Source: Anas platyrhynchos
Lineage: Eukaryota; Chordata; Aves; Anseriformes; Anatidae
Length of the DNA stretch: 64,000 nucleotides
NCBI RefSeq assembly: GCF_047663525.1
Contig: NC_092592.1
Location: 24,361,001-24,425,000, forward strand
Direction of reading: 5' to 3'
Position 1 is the stretch's first letter; every line of letters starts with the position of its first letter. The position numbers and the translations under genes were made by a program. The notes below the pieces were generated by a model. It made no database searches and was not told the DNA's origin. It worked only from the letters and a program-made list of their open reading frames with translations. Below, piece after piece: positions 35,101 through 49,100 of the stretch.

Positions 35101-38100
35101 TCCTTGTTTTCCAGAATTCATCTAACAAGTTTTCTTTTCCTGGTAAAATCACAAAGACTTGAAATCACAGTTGCTGCTGTTCACAGGTCTTTAGAACATG
35201 CTGTGAGCAATAGTGGTAAGGGTTGCAAGTGTGTGGTAGTTGGCGTGCCTGCACTTATTTTAAAAAAAAAAAAAAGTCATTAGTCTCATCCTTCCTTCCT
35301 TAAGGGGAGTGGTTGCCCTTGCTGCCAGGAAGTCTTGACAAATCTTCACCCCTGGGGATGGTGGGAAGCTGGATGGAGCTGGTATGTGCAGGAGCAGAGA
35401 ACTGAGAAATCACTTGAGCCCACATCTTTCTCCCTCTTTGTAAGCACGGCTCTGTGGTTTGCTAAGTAGGTAGGTCTTCAAAAGCTGCTGCTCTCCTTGC
35501 TCTGAAATATGTCCTTGACAGAGGGCTGTGGAAAGGCTCACACTGAGCACTGCTACTTGTGTACCGGAGATCTGTAGCTTGCATTTCAATTTATTACTAA
35601 GCAGCACCTGCAGCTCATTTAACTGTATAGGCACACCTGGGCTATGCCTGCATCTCCTGAATGGTTAATGCTAGAATTGGTATTTCTATTTGTATACAAA
35701 GCTTTTCAGTTTCATAAATCATTGTGGACTTCAGGGGAAGGACTGCACATCTGTTTTGTGGGTTTTTTGTCAAAAAGGAGTCAAGCAGGGAGTGAGCTGT
35801 CCTAGTTGCCACAGATCTTCTAAACCTTCTGTTTGTGTAAAGATCAAGGAACTGATTGATGGGGTTTCACAGTGATTAATTTATATTCCTGTATTGACTG
35901 TGCCTTTATCCTAGGCAGTTCTTGCTGGCATCCTGAAAGACTTGTGTTTTTTTTCCTTTTTCTGTCCAAATTAAAAAAAAAAAAAGTGGGTGTTGTGGAA
36001 GAGAACAGAGCTTCTAACAGGGAAATACACTGGCACAGTTTAAGAAAGGGAAAGAGAGAGGAGGGTTAAGGGACTAAAACAAAGCTTGCCCCAGAAACTG
36101 CAAGGGTACTCTTCACCCTTCTGTCTCTGAAACTTAGCTTCTTGTTTTCTGCAAGCAGTCTTGCAACTTAAGTGAAAAAGCAGATACTTCTAACTGATTA
36201 GAATGACAGCTGCTGGGTGAAAGTAGGAAAGAGCACCTGGACCCAAGTCTTGGAAGAATTGCTGTGGCTAACTTCAACCAGCATTCTCTTTCCCTGAGTT
36301 ACAGGCATGACTAACTCAATATAAATAAGAAAAAAAACATTCATATTATCAAAATCAGAAGTTTTTGCATGGGTTTGCGTGGGTCACGTTCAATAAGAAC
36401 GATTTGCATTATGAACTGTGTTGACACTGTGACTGGTTTCTGGCTTTAAGTCATATGAGTGACAAAATATATTGGCAACTTAAGTAAATCTGGTCTCCTG
36501 AGAGAGACAAAATGTAATAAACATATCAGGTCCCAAACTTTTTATTAACTGTTCACATGCATAACTTTACCAGAGGTGTGTGATTTTATTGTATCTCTAC
36601 ATATTTAAAGGTTGTCTCACAAATGCAGGTCTTGCCGTAGCAAATCAAGCCTGTACAAACAGCAGCCTTGTTTTTGTTTGTGAACGAGTTCCAAGCATCT
36701 CAAGGAAATGAGCAAATCTTCAAGGTCTATGAGTTGAAAATGGCTTTTGGAGAAAGTTTCACTCCTAGGCCTCATGTTATATAGCTTTTAGAGCTCTTTG
36801 TTCCTGAAAAACATGAGCAATGTGTGTTTCACCATGATTATTTAAGACGTTGTGTAGCCGTTATCCTAGCCAAAACGATGGTTGTTGAGTAGCGAGCCAA
36901 AGTTCATGTTCTTGTGCACAGGCGGAAGAACGTGCATTGATTTAACTCTGGGTATGGATCAGATTGCTGTATGGCTACAACTTCTGTCTGCAGCCTGCTA
37001 TTTTTTCCTGAAAAGCTGATTAAACAGATTGTACCTCGAAGACTCTGACGCTGTAGGTATAATCTTCAGCAGTTTAAACTACCCTGAATATTATTAACAA
37101 TTTCTCTGCTGCCTTTGGTAGACAGTGTAATATTCTGTGTGGGTACAGGTATTTGCACTGGGAGTCATATAATCCTAATAGGATTTTTCCTGAAGTCACT
37201 TCTATGCTTTTACTCTTAAGACTGTTCAGTTATTAGGGTATTTTATCTTGACTGTTTAAGACTGCAAGAGGAATTTAAGGTTTTTGGTCACATTTCATTC
37301 ACATGGATGAAGAAATGGTTATCTGTCTTCAGTTTCTGGGAACTGCTGGAATGTTTATCATGTAAACACAGCCCTTTTTTATCCCTTGGTGGTGGTGTTT
37401 GTCCTTCAGCTGGGAAGAGACAGGTCTGTTGTTGGGTTGGGTGGTAGGTATTGCCTGAAGTTTCTTTAGGGCCGTGATGCTGCTCTGCTTCTCAGGCGTT
37501 CTGGTATCGCTTCCTAAGGAAGAGATGCTTAGGCAGATACTGCCTGATCTGCAATACTCTAGCCTGCTGCCTGTGTTTGTCAAGCTTCTCTGAGGCTGAG
37601 AGGACTTGAATATAAAGGTCCTACAGGTTTGAGTGCATGCTGGGCAGAACGAGTGACTGCAGCGCATGTGGCTCTTGGCCCCACACTGGGACAGCAGTGT
37701 GGGAGGTGGATGTGTAGCGTATGCATGAATTTCTGACTACAGTTAGTAGAAAGCTAGGTTTTAGTCATGGCTGAGTTGACTTCTCTAGAACTTCTGAGGG
37801 CCAAGCACTCAGGCAAGTGTTCTCAATTTCCTGTCCTCCTTTCTTACCTCAAGACTGAAAATAACACCTGTAGCCTCTGGGAGGAAGCTCCTGACCATTT
37901 ATTTTGCTCTCCACCAAGGTACTCCTTTATTAAGAAGTCATGTTCAACTTCCATTGTTGTTGTATTAGAAACTGTTATTTAATGTGCTCTCAGGTAGGTG
38001 AAAGTCTTTCCTGATCAGGTTGTGTAATCAAGTGTGTTGTTAGCTCTCCTTCCCTGGGGGAGTTATGTTGATCTAAAGAGTCCTGAAGGCCAGTGGTAGG

Positions 38101-41100
38101 AATAGACAAAACTAAGTGACTGTCTGGAGCAGAATTAAAGGAGTAAAGAGGCCAGAGATGCAGAGAGTAACAAAACCTCTGTATAGCCCTTCTGGATCTG
38201 CTGGAGCAGCAGAAAACCAGGCTTACTGCTACCTCAGTCACCGAGGTCTGGTTTGATGCAGTGAGGAAGGGTGCTTCAGGAGAGGGGTGAGGGTACTTGT
38301 CACATCCAGCTGGTGCTGCAGGAACAGCACACCAAGCTACTGATGCCAGCTCTGCTCCTTTCTGCAGCAGGACCAGGTCTCAGCCCCAGCAAAGCTCAGT
38401 CCTCTCTGTGCTGCTGCAGTTGCCCAATGCAACCTTTTATGTAGGATCTTGCCTGTCCTGCTGCTGTGCGTTAATGAGGCTTTTTATATGCTGGATGTCA
38501 GAATCCTTTAAAAAGCAAACATGCCATCAGCTACTAAAGGTATCTGGGTGATTTTGTAGCTGTGAAATGAGAAACAGTGCAGACTGCAGAGCCCAAAGTA
38601 TCTCTAGCTTGTTATGGCCTTTAGCAGTTTTACAGGTTGCTTGCTCCTGTTCCTCATGTTCTGTAGGCAGCTGAGTGGTAGACTGGGGAGTATCGTTGTA
38701 AAACAGGCATCAGGCAAAACCGAAAGTCTCCTATGTGTTAATATCAGAAGTATAATAGATTAAAAATGTATTCTTGTGTTTTGTAATACTTGTGATTTAT
38801 CACAAAAGCTGTGACATTGAATATATCATGAAATTGCTAACCATGTTAGATACTTGGTATATTTATTGGCTACAAGTAACAGTAGTGTGTTGCAGCACTG
38901 CACTGCATGATCTGGTAATCAATGGGCACTGTCTCTAGGACCTGAAGGGGAAGACTCAGGACTGAGGCTTAACCTGGCCGGTTGCTGCAGTAGGCACTGT
39001 GAGCTCACGGGACAGCCTTCAAATAACTCTGTCCTGTTTAAACTTAGTTCACTGATCTGGGGGCTCTTCAAAGGCTGGAAATGTTTCTCACCTTTGTCTT
39101 GAAGATGTATGTTGTATGGAGCATTGAGACTTTATCATCAACACAGTAACCACACTAAAGCTGTTGACTTGTGCCCTAACTAAAAATGAGTTGCAACAAG
39201 ATCAGTTTTGAGTAGTTTGCCTCATTAGGTTGTACTTGTGTGAGACATCTTGGTGAACTGATTTCAGAACTTGCTGTCAGGAAACAAAGGGAATGCCTCT
39301 TCCCTGCCTCTGGTACTTACTTGATCCTGTGAGCTGTTGTAGCTCACGGAGCTAGGGAGTGAAAAGCTTGGGTGGCTTTCTGTGGGATGAGTTGGACTGA
39401 CTTGTAAAGCATGGAGGGTCTGGGGATGAAGACAGGAGAGAGAGTGTTAGGACATCACTGGTGCAAGGAGGAGAGGTGGGCTTCCTCTCGGTGGAGCTGA
39501 AACAGCTCTGTTGTCCTGTGGGTGGGGAAAGTGCAGTGGTTCCCCTCACTCTGTTGTTCGTGTTGCTGGTTGCCTGCCTGCGGCTTGTCAGGAGTTCTGG
39601 GCCACGCAGGAAGCAGCAGGCTGTAAGCAGTCGGGTGGTCACTTTCCCACTTATTGCAGCCTAGTGATCCAGGATTTGGGGTTAGGCTCCATGAGCAAGT
39701 GATATTTGATTGTTGTAAAAAATTGATTGTGGAGTCTAGTGTAGTGTCAAAAGAGCTGCTGAAGTGCTTGGTTAAATGGGAAGATGATACAGTGCCTTGG
39801 CGCGGAGCTCTGTTTTGCTGTTTCACTTGGAAAAGTAAATGTGAGACTGTGTTGATTGTCTTCCTTTACTGTGTTTGTACTTGAGCATCCTGAAATTTAA
39901 TCAGTTACCTTGCACGTGTCTGCTTGTGTACGTACGTTTCTCAGTACGTGAGCCTGCTGTCCCACAGCAGGCCTGTGCAACAGCTCTTTGGTAGGGGCAC
40001 CATTTGGGCTGTTAAAGTGCTGTTTGCCAGTGAGTGTGCTGGACAGAGTGTTCTGTAATGCTGCTAAACACTCCCAGCTCTTAAAACTTCTGCGTACCTA
40101 TAGTAAAACACCTGTAAGTGTTTGTGTACCTGTAGTAAAACTATTCTGCCACCAGTATTTGTGAAGCCACTTTGGGACTGGTGCTATTTAGGAGGAGCTT
40201 GAGCAGTACGGCTGATGTGGTTTAGTCCCTTCAGTTCAGTCCCACAACAATTCCCTCAATCTTTGTGTCCTCTCCAAGAGGTCAGGAATCTCCTTCTCTA
40301 TCCCTCAGCCCTTTGCAGCTACTCTGTGGCCATTCATTGGGTTTCAGGTTTACCTAATCTTAGCTGAGGCTTTAGTTTACCAGTAATATCAATAGGAATG
40401 TTATCACTATGTTTAAAACAACAACAAAATCCAACCAAACAAAAACACCACACACAAACAAACTACAGGCTTGGTCTTGTTGGGAGATGCATATTTTCCT
40501 GTTCAGCGTTTCTGGTTTATTTTAATTTTTTGAGTGAAGAAGAGGGGAACCAAGAACTCGTTGGTATAGTACTGAAGACTGTTGTTTGAGTATTACAGAT
40601 GCAAACACTGAAGTTCTTTCGGTAGTTCGGGGAATTTTTTTTTGTTGTCTTGGTGTGAAAAGAGGAGAGAGTTATGCTGCTGAAAGTTGCTGAAACTAGC
40701 AACATCCTGAAATGAATCTATTTGGAGATAACAGAATGTGAAGAGAAGCTGGTTTCTTGCTTCTCCTTGTAGCAAAGTGGTGGAGGATGTGAACCGTAAA
40801 ATTGGTTGGGTCCCCTCTCCTCCAGTATAGGCAGAGATGACCAACTTGTGCTTGGAACAATTGTCTACATATACTGGACTGGAATAGGCTCATGCTGTTT
40901 TAAGTTATTATATGTTCCATACTTTTAGTTTCAGTAAGTACTACGTTTATTGGAGAGTTGTTTTGTTCTAGATCTCCACATTAGGAATTCTAAGTCTTAA
41001 AACACTTGCATGTTAGCCGATCGCTGGATCTAACGGAGTACAGTTGAGATGGGAGAGTAAAGGATTAATTGAAAAGTGTATTTGTAAGGTAGGTGGTGTT

Positions 41101-44100
41101 TGCTCTGATTTTTTTTATGCCCGTGGTACTTTCCCAGACAATAATGTGAGAAAACACTTCAGAGCACATGAAAGTGAGCAGGTAGCAGCTGGATAGCGTT
41201 GTATAATTTAAATCTATCATAGTGGGAAAGCAATGACAGCCTGCTGGGTAGGCTAGGACGTGTATTGGGGACCTTTTGGAGGCACTTATCAATTCCTACA
41301 AATTGTGTACTGTATATAAACAGTGTAAAATGTAGAAATAGAATCCTACTTTTACAAAGCCTGCAGACCAACAAGTAGCTAACCAAGAAGGTTTTATTTC
41401 ATTTTAATGATTTATGCTTAGTTGAGTTGTATTTGTTTCTGTATGTGAATTATTGAAAAGTCTTGTTTCTAGCATAGAAGAGCTAGTAGTTTATAGCCAG
41501 GTAATGTTTTTATGCTGCTATGTCCAAATTTTTGCAAATAAAACCTTAATAGACTGGATGAGGTTGAGTATGAAGACAAACCTGTTTTGTTCTTAACCAG
41601 CTCTTGTGTTTTACGCATGATAAAAAAATATGCCAATGTGAATGTAGGAGTTCATGTTGTTCTCAATTACAGCCGTGAAAGAACAGGGAGTAGTAGGCTT
41701 GCAGGGGTCTTCAGAACTCGTGCAGACCATTCTGAAAGTACAGTTCTAAGTCAAAACTTTAATGCTATATGGGTAAAAATGAGTCTGTAACAATTCCTGG
41801 AATCTCTCTTCTAACTCCTCACTGATGCAGCTATCTGGATAAGCATTACTGTGTACATAAGTGGTTTCCTAGTCAGTTTATTTCAGCTAAGTCAGATTTC
41901 AAACCTATTTTGTATATCTACAAAGCTTATTTAAAATTTTCCATAGGAATGGAGCAAAAATAGACAGTGTACACAAGCAGAACTGTTCTTTGTGGAGATG
42001 CATAATCAGTTTTATACTACATAAGCAGTTTTTTTTGAGTTTGACTTGTTACTTCATATTTCTTTTACTCATCTGGGGGTTTTATTGGAGTTGCTGGATT
42101 TGTTAATGTATTGCAGAGTAAAGCAGCTTTCCAGGGTTTTTAACTGTGTTTTTTTAATTATATTTTTTTTAAAGGCAAACTAAAAGCAAAACAACAAAGC
42201 AAAACCCTGAACTGTTTGTAGTCAAACAGGGTGCTGCTCGTTTGCAGCATTAATTTCATGCTGGTTTTCCTCTGTTAAGCCTTTATGATTCTGAGAGGAA
42301 AAGTTTCATTGGCAGGAGTGGGGAAGCTCTTGATGACTTGATGTGATGCTGATTCTTTCCTGTTGGTGTCTGTCTTTGGATTTACTATGACACAGCTTTT
42401 GTATTCAGTGTTCACCATTAGGTATTAGGGCACTCAGTAAAAAGGAAAATATGATCAGCCCTCACTTCCTTTGGTTCTTGTGGCTTTCAGATCTTGTTTT
42501 CTCAGTGTTTCCCTAGTCGGAGTACTGGTGATTTCATTCCCTAATATGTTATAAGTAGACGAACGATGCTGCAACCTTTCCTTCAGTGGGGAGGAGGCGA
42601 AGCCCTGTTGGGGGGTACCTGTGTACTTTGGCTCCTCTGCATTCTTAATGTGGTTGAAATTGTATCACTAAACTGCCTGACTTAACAGTTTGGGTGTTAT
42701 TCTGTGCAATCATGCTAAAGTACTTGAACAATGCAGACCAGGGCTGCGTTTCCATTTCCTACCCTGCATTTCACTGTTTTCTTTGTGGTTTGAACACAGT
42801 TACCACCTCCTGCTTGTCTAACTGGTCAGAATACCTGAGCTGCAGAGCAGCTTCCTTGCTTCTGTGGCATTCAAGGACTAACCCTGATGTGGTCGGCACT
42901 TTTCAATGCTGCTAAGTGTGTGGGCGTAAAGGCTGCGGGTTGCGGTTTTGTGGTGGGAGTGAAGGGGGGAGTTGGAACCTGCATCTTGTTAGGTGCAAGC
43001 TAGAGAACTAAAGGCTTGTGAATGCTTTCTTAGGGTTACTGTTAGGAATGGTGGACTCAAATGGGAGTTGAAAAAGTGAAGTTAATTGCTTCCAATAGTA
43101 TAGTACTATTGCTCATCCACACCAGAGCTGTTATCTGTGATGGTGCTTCTGACAGGCTTCTTTCAGACTCCAAGTTTAAAATTGGAAACACCAGGATGTG
43201 TGTTCGGAGTGGGCAGGAAAGCAAGTTCAAGCTTTGATGGGATGCACAAAACTGTGAAATACTCATAGCCTGTTATTACTGGCACACAGAGTTGTAGAGA
43301 GGAAAGATAAGCATGTGTGATTTTGAAAGAACTGTAGCAAAATGATGTTCAGTCTGTGTTTAGACTTCACCAACTTATCTTAGCAAGAAAAATGACTTGA
43401 AAGAGAAAAGCAGTGTGGAAGCAAGCAATTACATTACTAGAACACAATGTGAATGCCACCTGTGGGAGCATCTCTGTATTAGCATCCTGTTGGTATGGGA
43501 GCTCTGGCACAAAGTGTGGTGGGTGCAGGCAGGAGCACTTCCAGCAGCGTTCTTCAGGAAGGAAGAACTGCCACTTGCTGCTGTCACTTTGGGTGTTTTA
43601 GCTGTGTAATTGTGAGAGCCCATGGGTTTTGTTTAGTGTAACCCAAACAATGCTAAGCTTAGATTTCTTGATAGGTGATAGTAATGATGTTTTATTCTGT
43701 GGCTTTTCATGTTTCTGTTACTTTCCATGCTCTTCAGTACACCTACTGCAATGTCTTTCAGAGGATTGCTTGAGAGTGTTTCTGTGCACTACACTGTGGT
43801 TACATAAAACTAGAAGGGAGAAAAGCTTGTGACTTTCACTGGGTTTTTGTAAACTAGAGCATAATTTAGTGAGCTAATCTAATGCCTCTGTCCCTTTCCA
43901 GCAAAGCATCGCTCAATTCTAAAGTGTAGATTTATTTTCAAAGGAGTTTTGAAGTTTTCAAATGGATTTTGAGATTCATTACGAATTGCTAATTTCTGGT
44001 TGACTTTTTCTGTAGGATCAGTGAAGCTCATGAATATTCTAAGCAGCAACAAATATATCAAATCTAGTACACTTCCTGCAATTCAGTGAATGCAATTTGT

Positions 44101-46042
44101 AAGCGTTCACAGATGCTGTTCATTAAACAGGGCTTTTGTAAGGCTTTACTGTTGTCAACAGCACATCAGATGTGATACTGTTAGCTGCCAAAACAATGTA
44201 TTAAAAGTGTCCTTCCATCCTAAGTTAAGCAAAGCTTATTTGTAAACCTCTCATTAATTACTCTAGGATTAGAATTCCTACGGGAGGCTTATGATACAAA
44301 TGATACAAAGCTTGATCAGCTTTTTTGCCTTCAGAAGAAGCAGACTTTAATGGAAGTCTGTCTCTAAATACAATTGTCTTTTCACTTGTGCATTCATAAG
44401 AAGCTAAACAAGCCTTTGCTTAATTCAGTACACCAATGAATGTGTGTATTAAAAAAAAAAAAAAGCCCAAGATTTATTGTGGTGCAGACTATTCTGTAAG
44501 GCTCGTCTTAATGTTATGGTTGTCTTTTCTTAAAATAAGTCTCAAGAGCCACAAGCATGCCTTAACCTTTTGTACAGAAATATTAGTGACAACCTTATGT
44601 ATGTTTCCACATTTTTTTTCATTTTAAATCTACCAGCTTCCTGGCTAATCATAAAACAGCTTTGATATGGTGACAAACTGCCATCAGTGTTAAGGCTTCC
44701 ATCTTCCAGCTTCTACAAGTGCTAGGAGCAGTGGGGCTGAGCTGTTGGGTAATCCTGGCAGTACCCCATACTCTGTTCAGGGACTGAACAGTATTGTTGT
44801 TGCAGAAGCTGGGATGTGTGAGCTATTTTGTGTTTCAGAAATAGTACTCCAGGCTGTGTCTTCTTGCTCTTGCATTTTGGACAAGAATCTTCTCTTGTTA
44901 AGTCCAAATTCCGCCCCTGTAGTAATATGAATTTCAGGATCAGGCTGTAGCATACTATTTAGTGTCTTGTTGGCCTACAGAGTACTACGTCTGGCTTGTT
45001 TTCCTGGTGATCCTTTGAGCACTCAACCAGCTTTTTAGTAGCCCTGTGGAGCAGGATGTCCTCTAGAGCTTCTGTAGTGCTTTGCAGTGATAACACGGGG
45101 TGTGTGTTTGTGTTCGGACTGATCCTGTTTATTGTTTAGTCAGAAGTCAACTCTTGTCCTGCTGTGGGTTAACTTCTTAAATGAAGTTGAAGTTAACTTG
45201 AGCGTATTTAAGAGCCTCTTGGCTGAGTTTTTTTAATAATACGTTAACTTTATATGCTTCTGAACAAATGAATGAAATATTGAGTGCTTAGCAAACTGAG
45301 TTAAAACCACTGTTAGAGGCCTGAAACAGCAGGCAAGTATTTTAGAAAGCAGTGGGTAGAAGAAAACAAAAGAGGAAGAGACATGCAGTGTAAGTTAGAT
45401 AAAGCATATCAGGAAGAATCTTGAAGTAGGACCTCAAACAGAGGAGGGAAAAATTAAGGTTGCTCATGAACTTCTGACTGATGGCTTTCTGTGAAGCAAT
45501 GCAGCAATCTACCTGAGTGTAATTGCTTTAGGGACTGGCAAAGGATATCTGTGAAACTGAAGCTTTGTGCTCGTTCCACGTTTTTCTAGATCTTCAACTT
45601 TTGAAAACGTTTAACAAAGTTTGCGGAAAATGTTAGTAGAAATAGTAGTTCCCCATTTCTTTTTTAAAATCTGTATGTTGCACAGAGACTTCCAGCTGTT
45701 TTCTGTTCAACCTCCAAATAGCTTGGTAAACTCCAAACAAGAGTCAGAGCTGCTGAATGCTCCTAACTTACACTTGAGAGAGTGTCCAGTATTACTGTTG
45801 CCCAGAGTACCTTGGAATTCCAAGGTAAAACAATGTTAAGTACAAATATATTAGCATCAAAGCACCTGTAATGAAAGCTGCTTCGCTTCAAATTAATCAC
45901 TTTAAAGAGAGAATTAAGGTAGCATGTTGTGTTTGGTGAGCAGCAAATCTCTGCAATGGTGAAATCAGTTTAAGCTGTAAGTGGGTACAAATTTAACTTA
46001 TGATGTACTTACAATAAACAAAAAAACCCTCCTCTTTTTCAG
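32133..46042 (+). other. TBC1D12 intron 1
   Basis: 13.9-kb intron from donor GTACGG to acceptor CTCTTTTTCAG. No recognisable gene, CR1 element or RNA gene was seen. It contains short A and T tracts and a small imperfect duplication around 40095-40140 (GTACCTRTAGTAAAAC twice). Enhancers are plausible in a first intron this large but cannot be identified here. Confidence 0.75.
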
Positions 46043-46166
46043 AAACTTTTTCACTAAAAGGACAAAGGAACTCAAACCTGCTGTCCAAAGTGCTCCTGGC
46101 TGGAAGTTGTTTGGAAAAGTCCCTCCCAGAGAAAACCTTCCGAAAGATTCCAAAATAATTCAGCAG
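46043..46166 (+). CDS. TBC1D12: TBC1D12 exon 2
   Basis: 124 bases. The first base completes the arginine codon split with exon 1; then 41 codons run to phase 0. The peptide starts [20 protein letters not shown] and includes [12 protein letters not shown] and SKIIQQ, close to mammalian TBC1D12 and recognisably like TBC1D14 (FGKVPLREN). Acceptor CTCTTTTTCAG and donor GTGAGT are both strong. This segment is conserved between the paralogs and lies upstream of the TBC domain. Confidence 0.95.
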
Positions 46167-49100
46167 GTGAGTAAACATCACATAAGTCTAGACATAAAAC
46201 TTATAGGAATTAACACAAGTACTGCAGTTATCTCCACATCACTACTCTCTGGCAAGAAGACTCTTACAAGGCAGTCTCTAAAGGATTGAGCTACTGAGAA
46301 AAGAGTTTCAATTTTATGACTGTGTATTATGTTCCTCCATACATCTCAGTACTAATAAAATGTTGATATGTGTTCAAAAACTGTTCAAGCTGTTTGGATC
46401 AAAACAGTAGCACTTCTATTAATTTTCTGTGAAATATTGCCTCATTTAACATGTTAAATATTTTCTATGGTAGAGTGATTGTGAAATATTCTAGTCTTCC
46501 TTTGGGGTTTAGTTCTGAGTTGCTTGTGCCTGGTTGGTGCACTAAAACCATAGGTATGCTTGTAAATTCATTTTTTTTCTTCAGGCTAGGTATTAATTTA
46601 GTAAAATGTATATTCTTAAAGTATTCTTGACTGTTGCAGTGTTACAAAATTGATTTTTTTATCTAATTCACCTTGCTGTATTCCTTGTTGCTGGCCTGTA
46701 AGACTTGCTACATTGGTAACTGGTGACAAATTACATGAAACTCTGAAACACGTAACCTTTTGCTTAAGTTTTTAAGCTTACTTGGGTATTTTTGTTTAAG
46801 AATAGCTGTAGCAGTGTTACTTGAACTTACTTGGGATTTACTCAGGTGCTACAGAAAAGTGATTCAATTTTCTGCCCCCCTAATACCAAGCTATACCACT
46901 GCATCACTTCTAAATTTCCATTCCTGTGGACTATGTCTTTGATTTGCTGAAATAATTATTATATATATAAAAAAGATCTCAATCTTCAACAGTCTTTAAA
47001 GATGAGTAATTGGTAATATTTCTAATATTAACATACAATACTAAAGTTGAAAGATTTGTTGGCCTAAGAAATATGAGTGTCCCTTGTGCTGGTGAAAACA
47101 GCAACTTGGATTTCTTGAGCTGCTTTTGCTTATCTCTTCTCTTAAATTCCATGTGAGCTGATGTGTTTGGCAGGTGCAAATGGCTGTGAATGAAGCAGTG
47201 TTCAGTCATCTTCTAGAAAGTTTCATGGTGAAGAAGGCCTTTTGGGAGCGACTAAAGTGAAAAATGAGAGGTTCTTTTTGAAGGATATAAATGTAATGGG
47301 AGTTGTCACACAATGAAATGTAGGAAAATAAGGAAATGATGAGATTGCAGCAAGTGCTGTTTACTCTGAATTAAACTGGATGCTTTTTCAACACTTTCAA
47401 ATGCTACTTATTGAGGTGTTTTTCTATTTTGGGTGGGAAACAGAGGGCAGGTGCTCATAGTTCACTTGCAGATTAATGCTGTTGGTTTTGTGCTATGAAA
47501 ATACTGTGCAAAAAATCCAGATGTCTCATCTGTCCTAATGGAGAATATGCACAATGCTTACCAGTCATCTGCTTCCCATTTTCTAGTAATGAAGATGTTT
47601 GTTCGACAGACAAGTCATAATCAGCAGAAATATTTATTTTCTTATCCTTTTATTTCTTAGTTACTGGTTTCCTTTTAAACTTAGTATTTCCATTTTTTTA
47701 ACTTCTCTGAAGTGGCAGAAAATCTTAAAACAGTGTATTGTCTTTAAACATGATTGAGTTGGTCCTAGAGATTAGTCATGTGGTTTGAGTTATGGTTGCC
47801 AGATTAGGATCAGTGTTGGATTTGTATAATCTTGAGTGGTGTGTCAGTAATGTCTAATATTTTTAGCTTCTAATTTCAACAAACCATGCATGGTCTTTAC
47901 ATAAAGCATCAAGGTCTAAAATTCCCCCTTATGAAAGGGGGGTGCAAATTGGTGTATATTCTGCACAGAGTTAAGTCTACAATACCTGAGAACTTGGTTC
48001 TTAAATTGAGAAGTGTTTCAATGTCTTCATATTTCACTTGTATCAAATGTCTTACATGTGTGTTTAAAATCAACGATATAGCTTCTTATGCATGCATCTG
48101 AAGAAAAAGCATTTTTTTCTCAAAACCATTCAGATTTGCTGATCTGACAGTGGGCTAGAATGAATATAAGCATGTTTCATTATTGAAGATCAGTGGAAAA
48201 TAGAATCTGCACTTTTGAATGGCTGACTGAGGTCCCTAGGTTAAATTCCTCACTATTAAGGAGATGTGACTGAAAGGAACACAGGTGAGCCCCCCCCTTC
48301 AGTGCCTCTGCAGGCTTCTATGTTAACTTCCTAAATTGAAATCAACGGTTTGAGTGTGAGCTGAACTAAAATAACACATTTAGTTTTCAAGTTCTTTTTA
48401 GCCATCTGTAGTCAGAACAATGGTTGCAGACTGTTTACCAGCCTGTGTAAAATACATTTGTAATGTAAGGCCATTCAAGTAGAATGGATTTAAGCTGTAG
48501 GTAAGCTGCCTGAGAGGGATTTTATGATTGCTTATTTATGGCAAAAATTCTTGCAGTTCCTGCACAGCTATGGCATTCTCTGTGGTTGAACACAAAGCTT
48601 ATTGACTTTACTGATGCTAGTGGCCAGCTTTGAGGGGGGTGTGACTAAACCTTTGGTTGAGGAGAATGAGTAATGAGTCAGTATCCCTCAGATACAAAGT
48701 GAGGTCCTAAGAAGCCCTTTTGCAGGAAAATTAAATCATGACAGGAAAATCTTCATTTGTAAAAGGAGAGCCTTCTGCTTAAGGGCAATGCTTATATCAC
48801 AGCTTTCTGGTAATATTGTAGTTCAAAGGATCTTCCTATTCATAAAACAAGAAACAAAAATGCATCCTTGTCTATGGTCCAAAAGGTGGTAGAGCCCACA
48901 TACTATTCTAAGTCAAAGTTAACCTAAAATTCTTGTATTTTGTGTGCATTGTTTGTTGTTCTATGTGTGTGTTTCTTTGTTTTTTTAAGAATGTGTGTGC
49001 TGTCAGTGCTTTTACATGCATGCTGCTTAGGCTTGTAAAAACACCTGGGAAGGGGAGAAGTAGTCTTCCATGTCCCAGATGCCCATCCATGCCTCTCTGA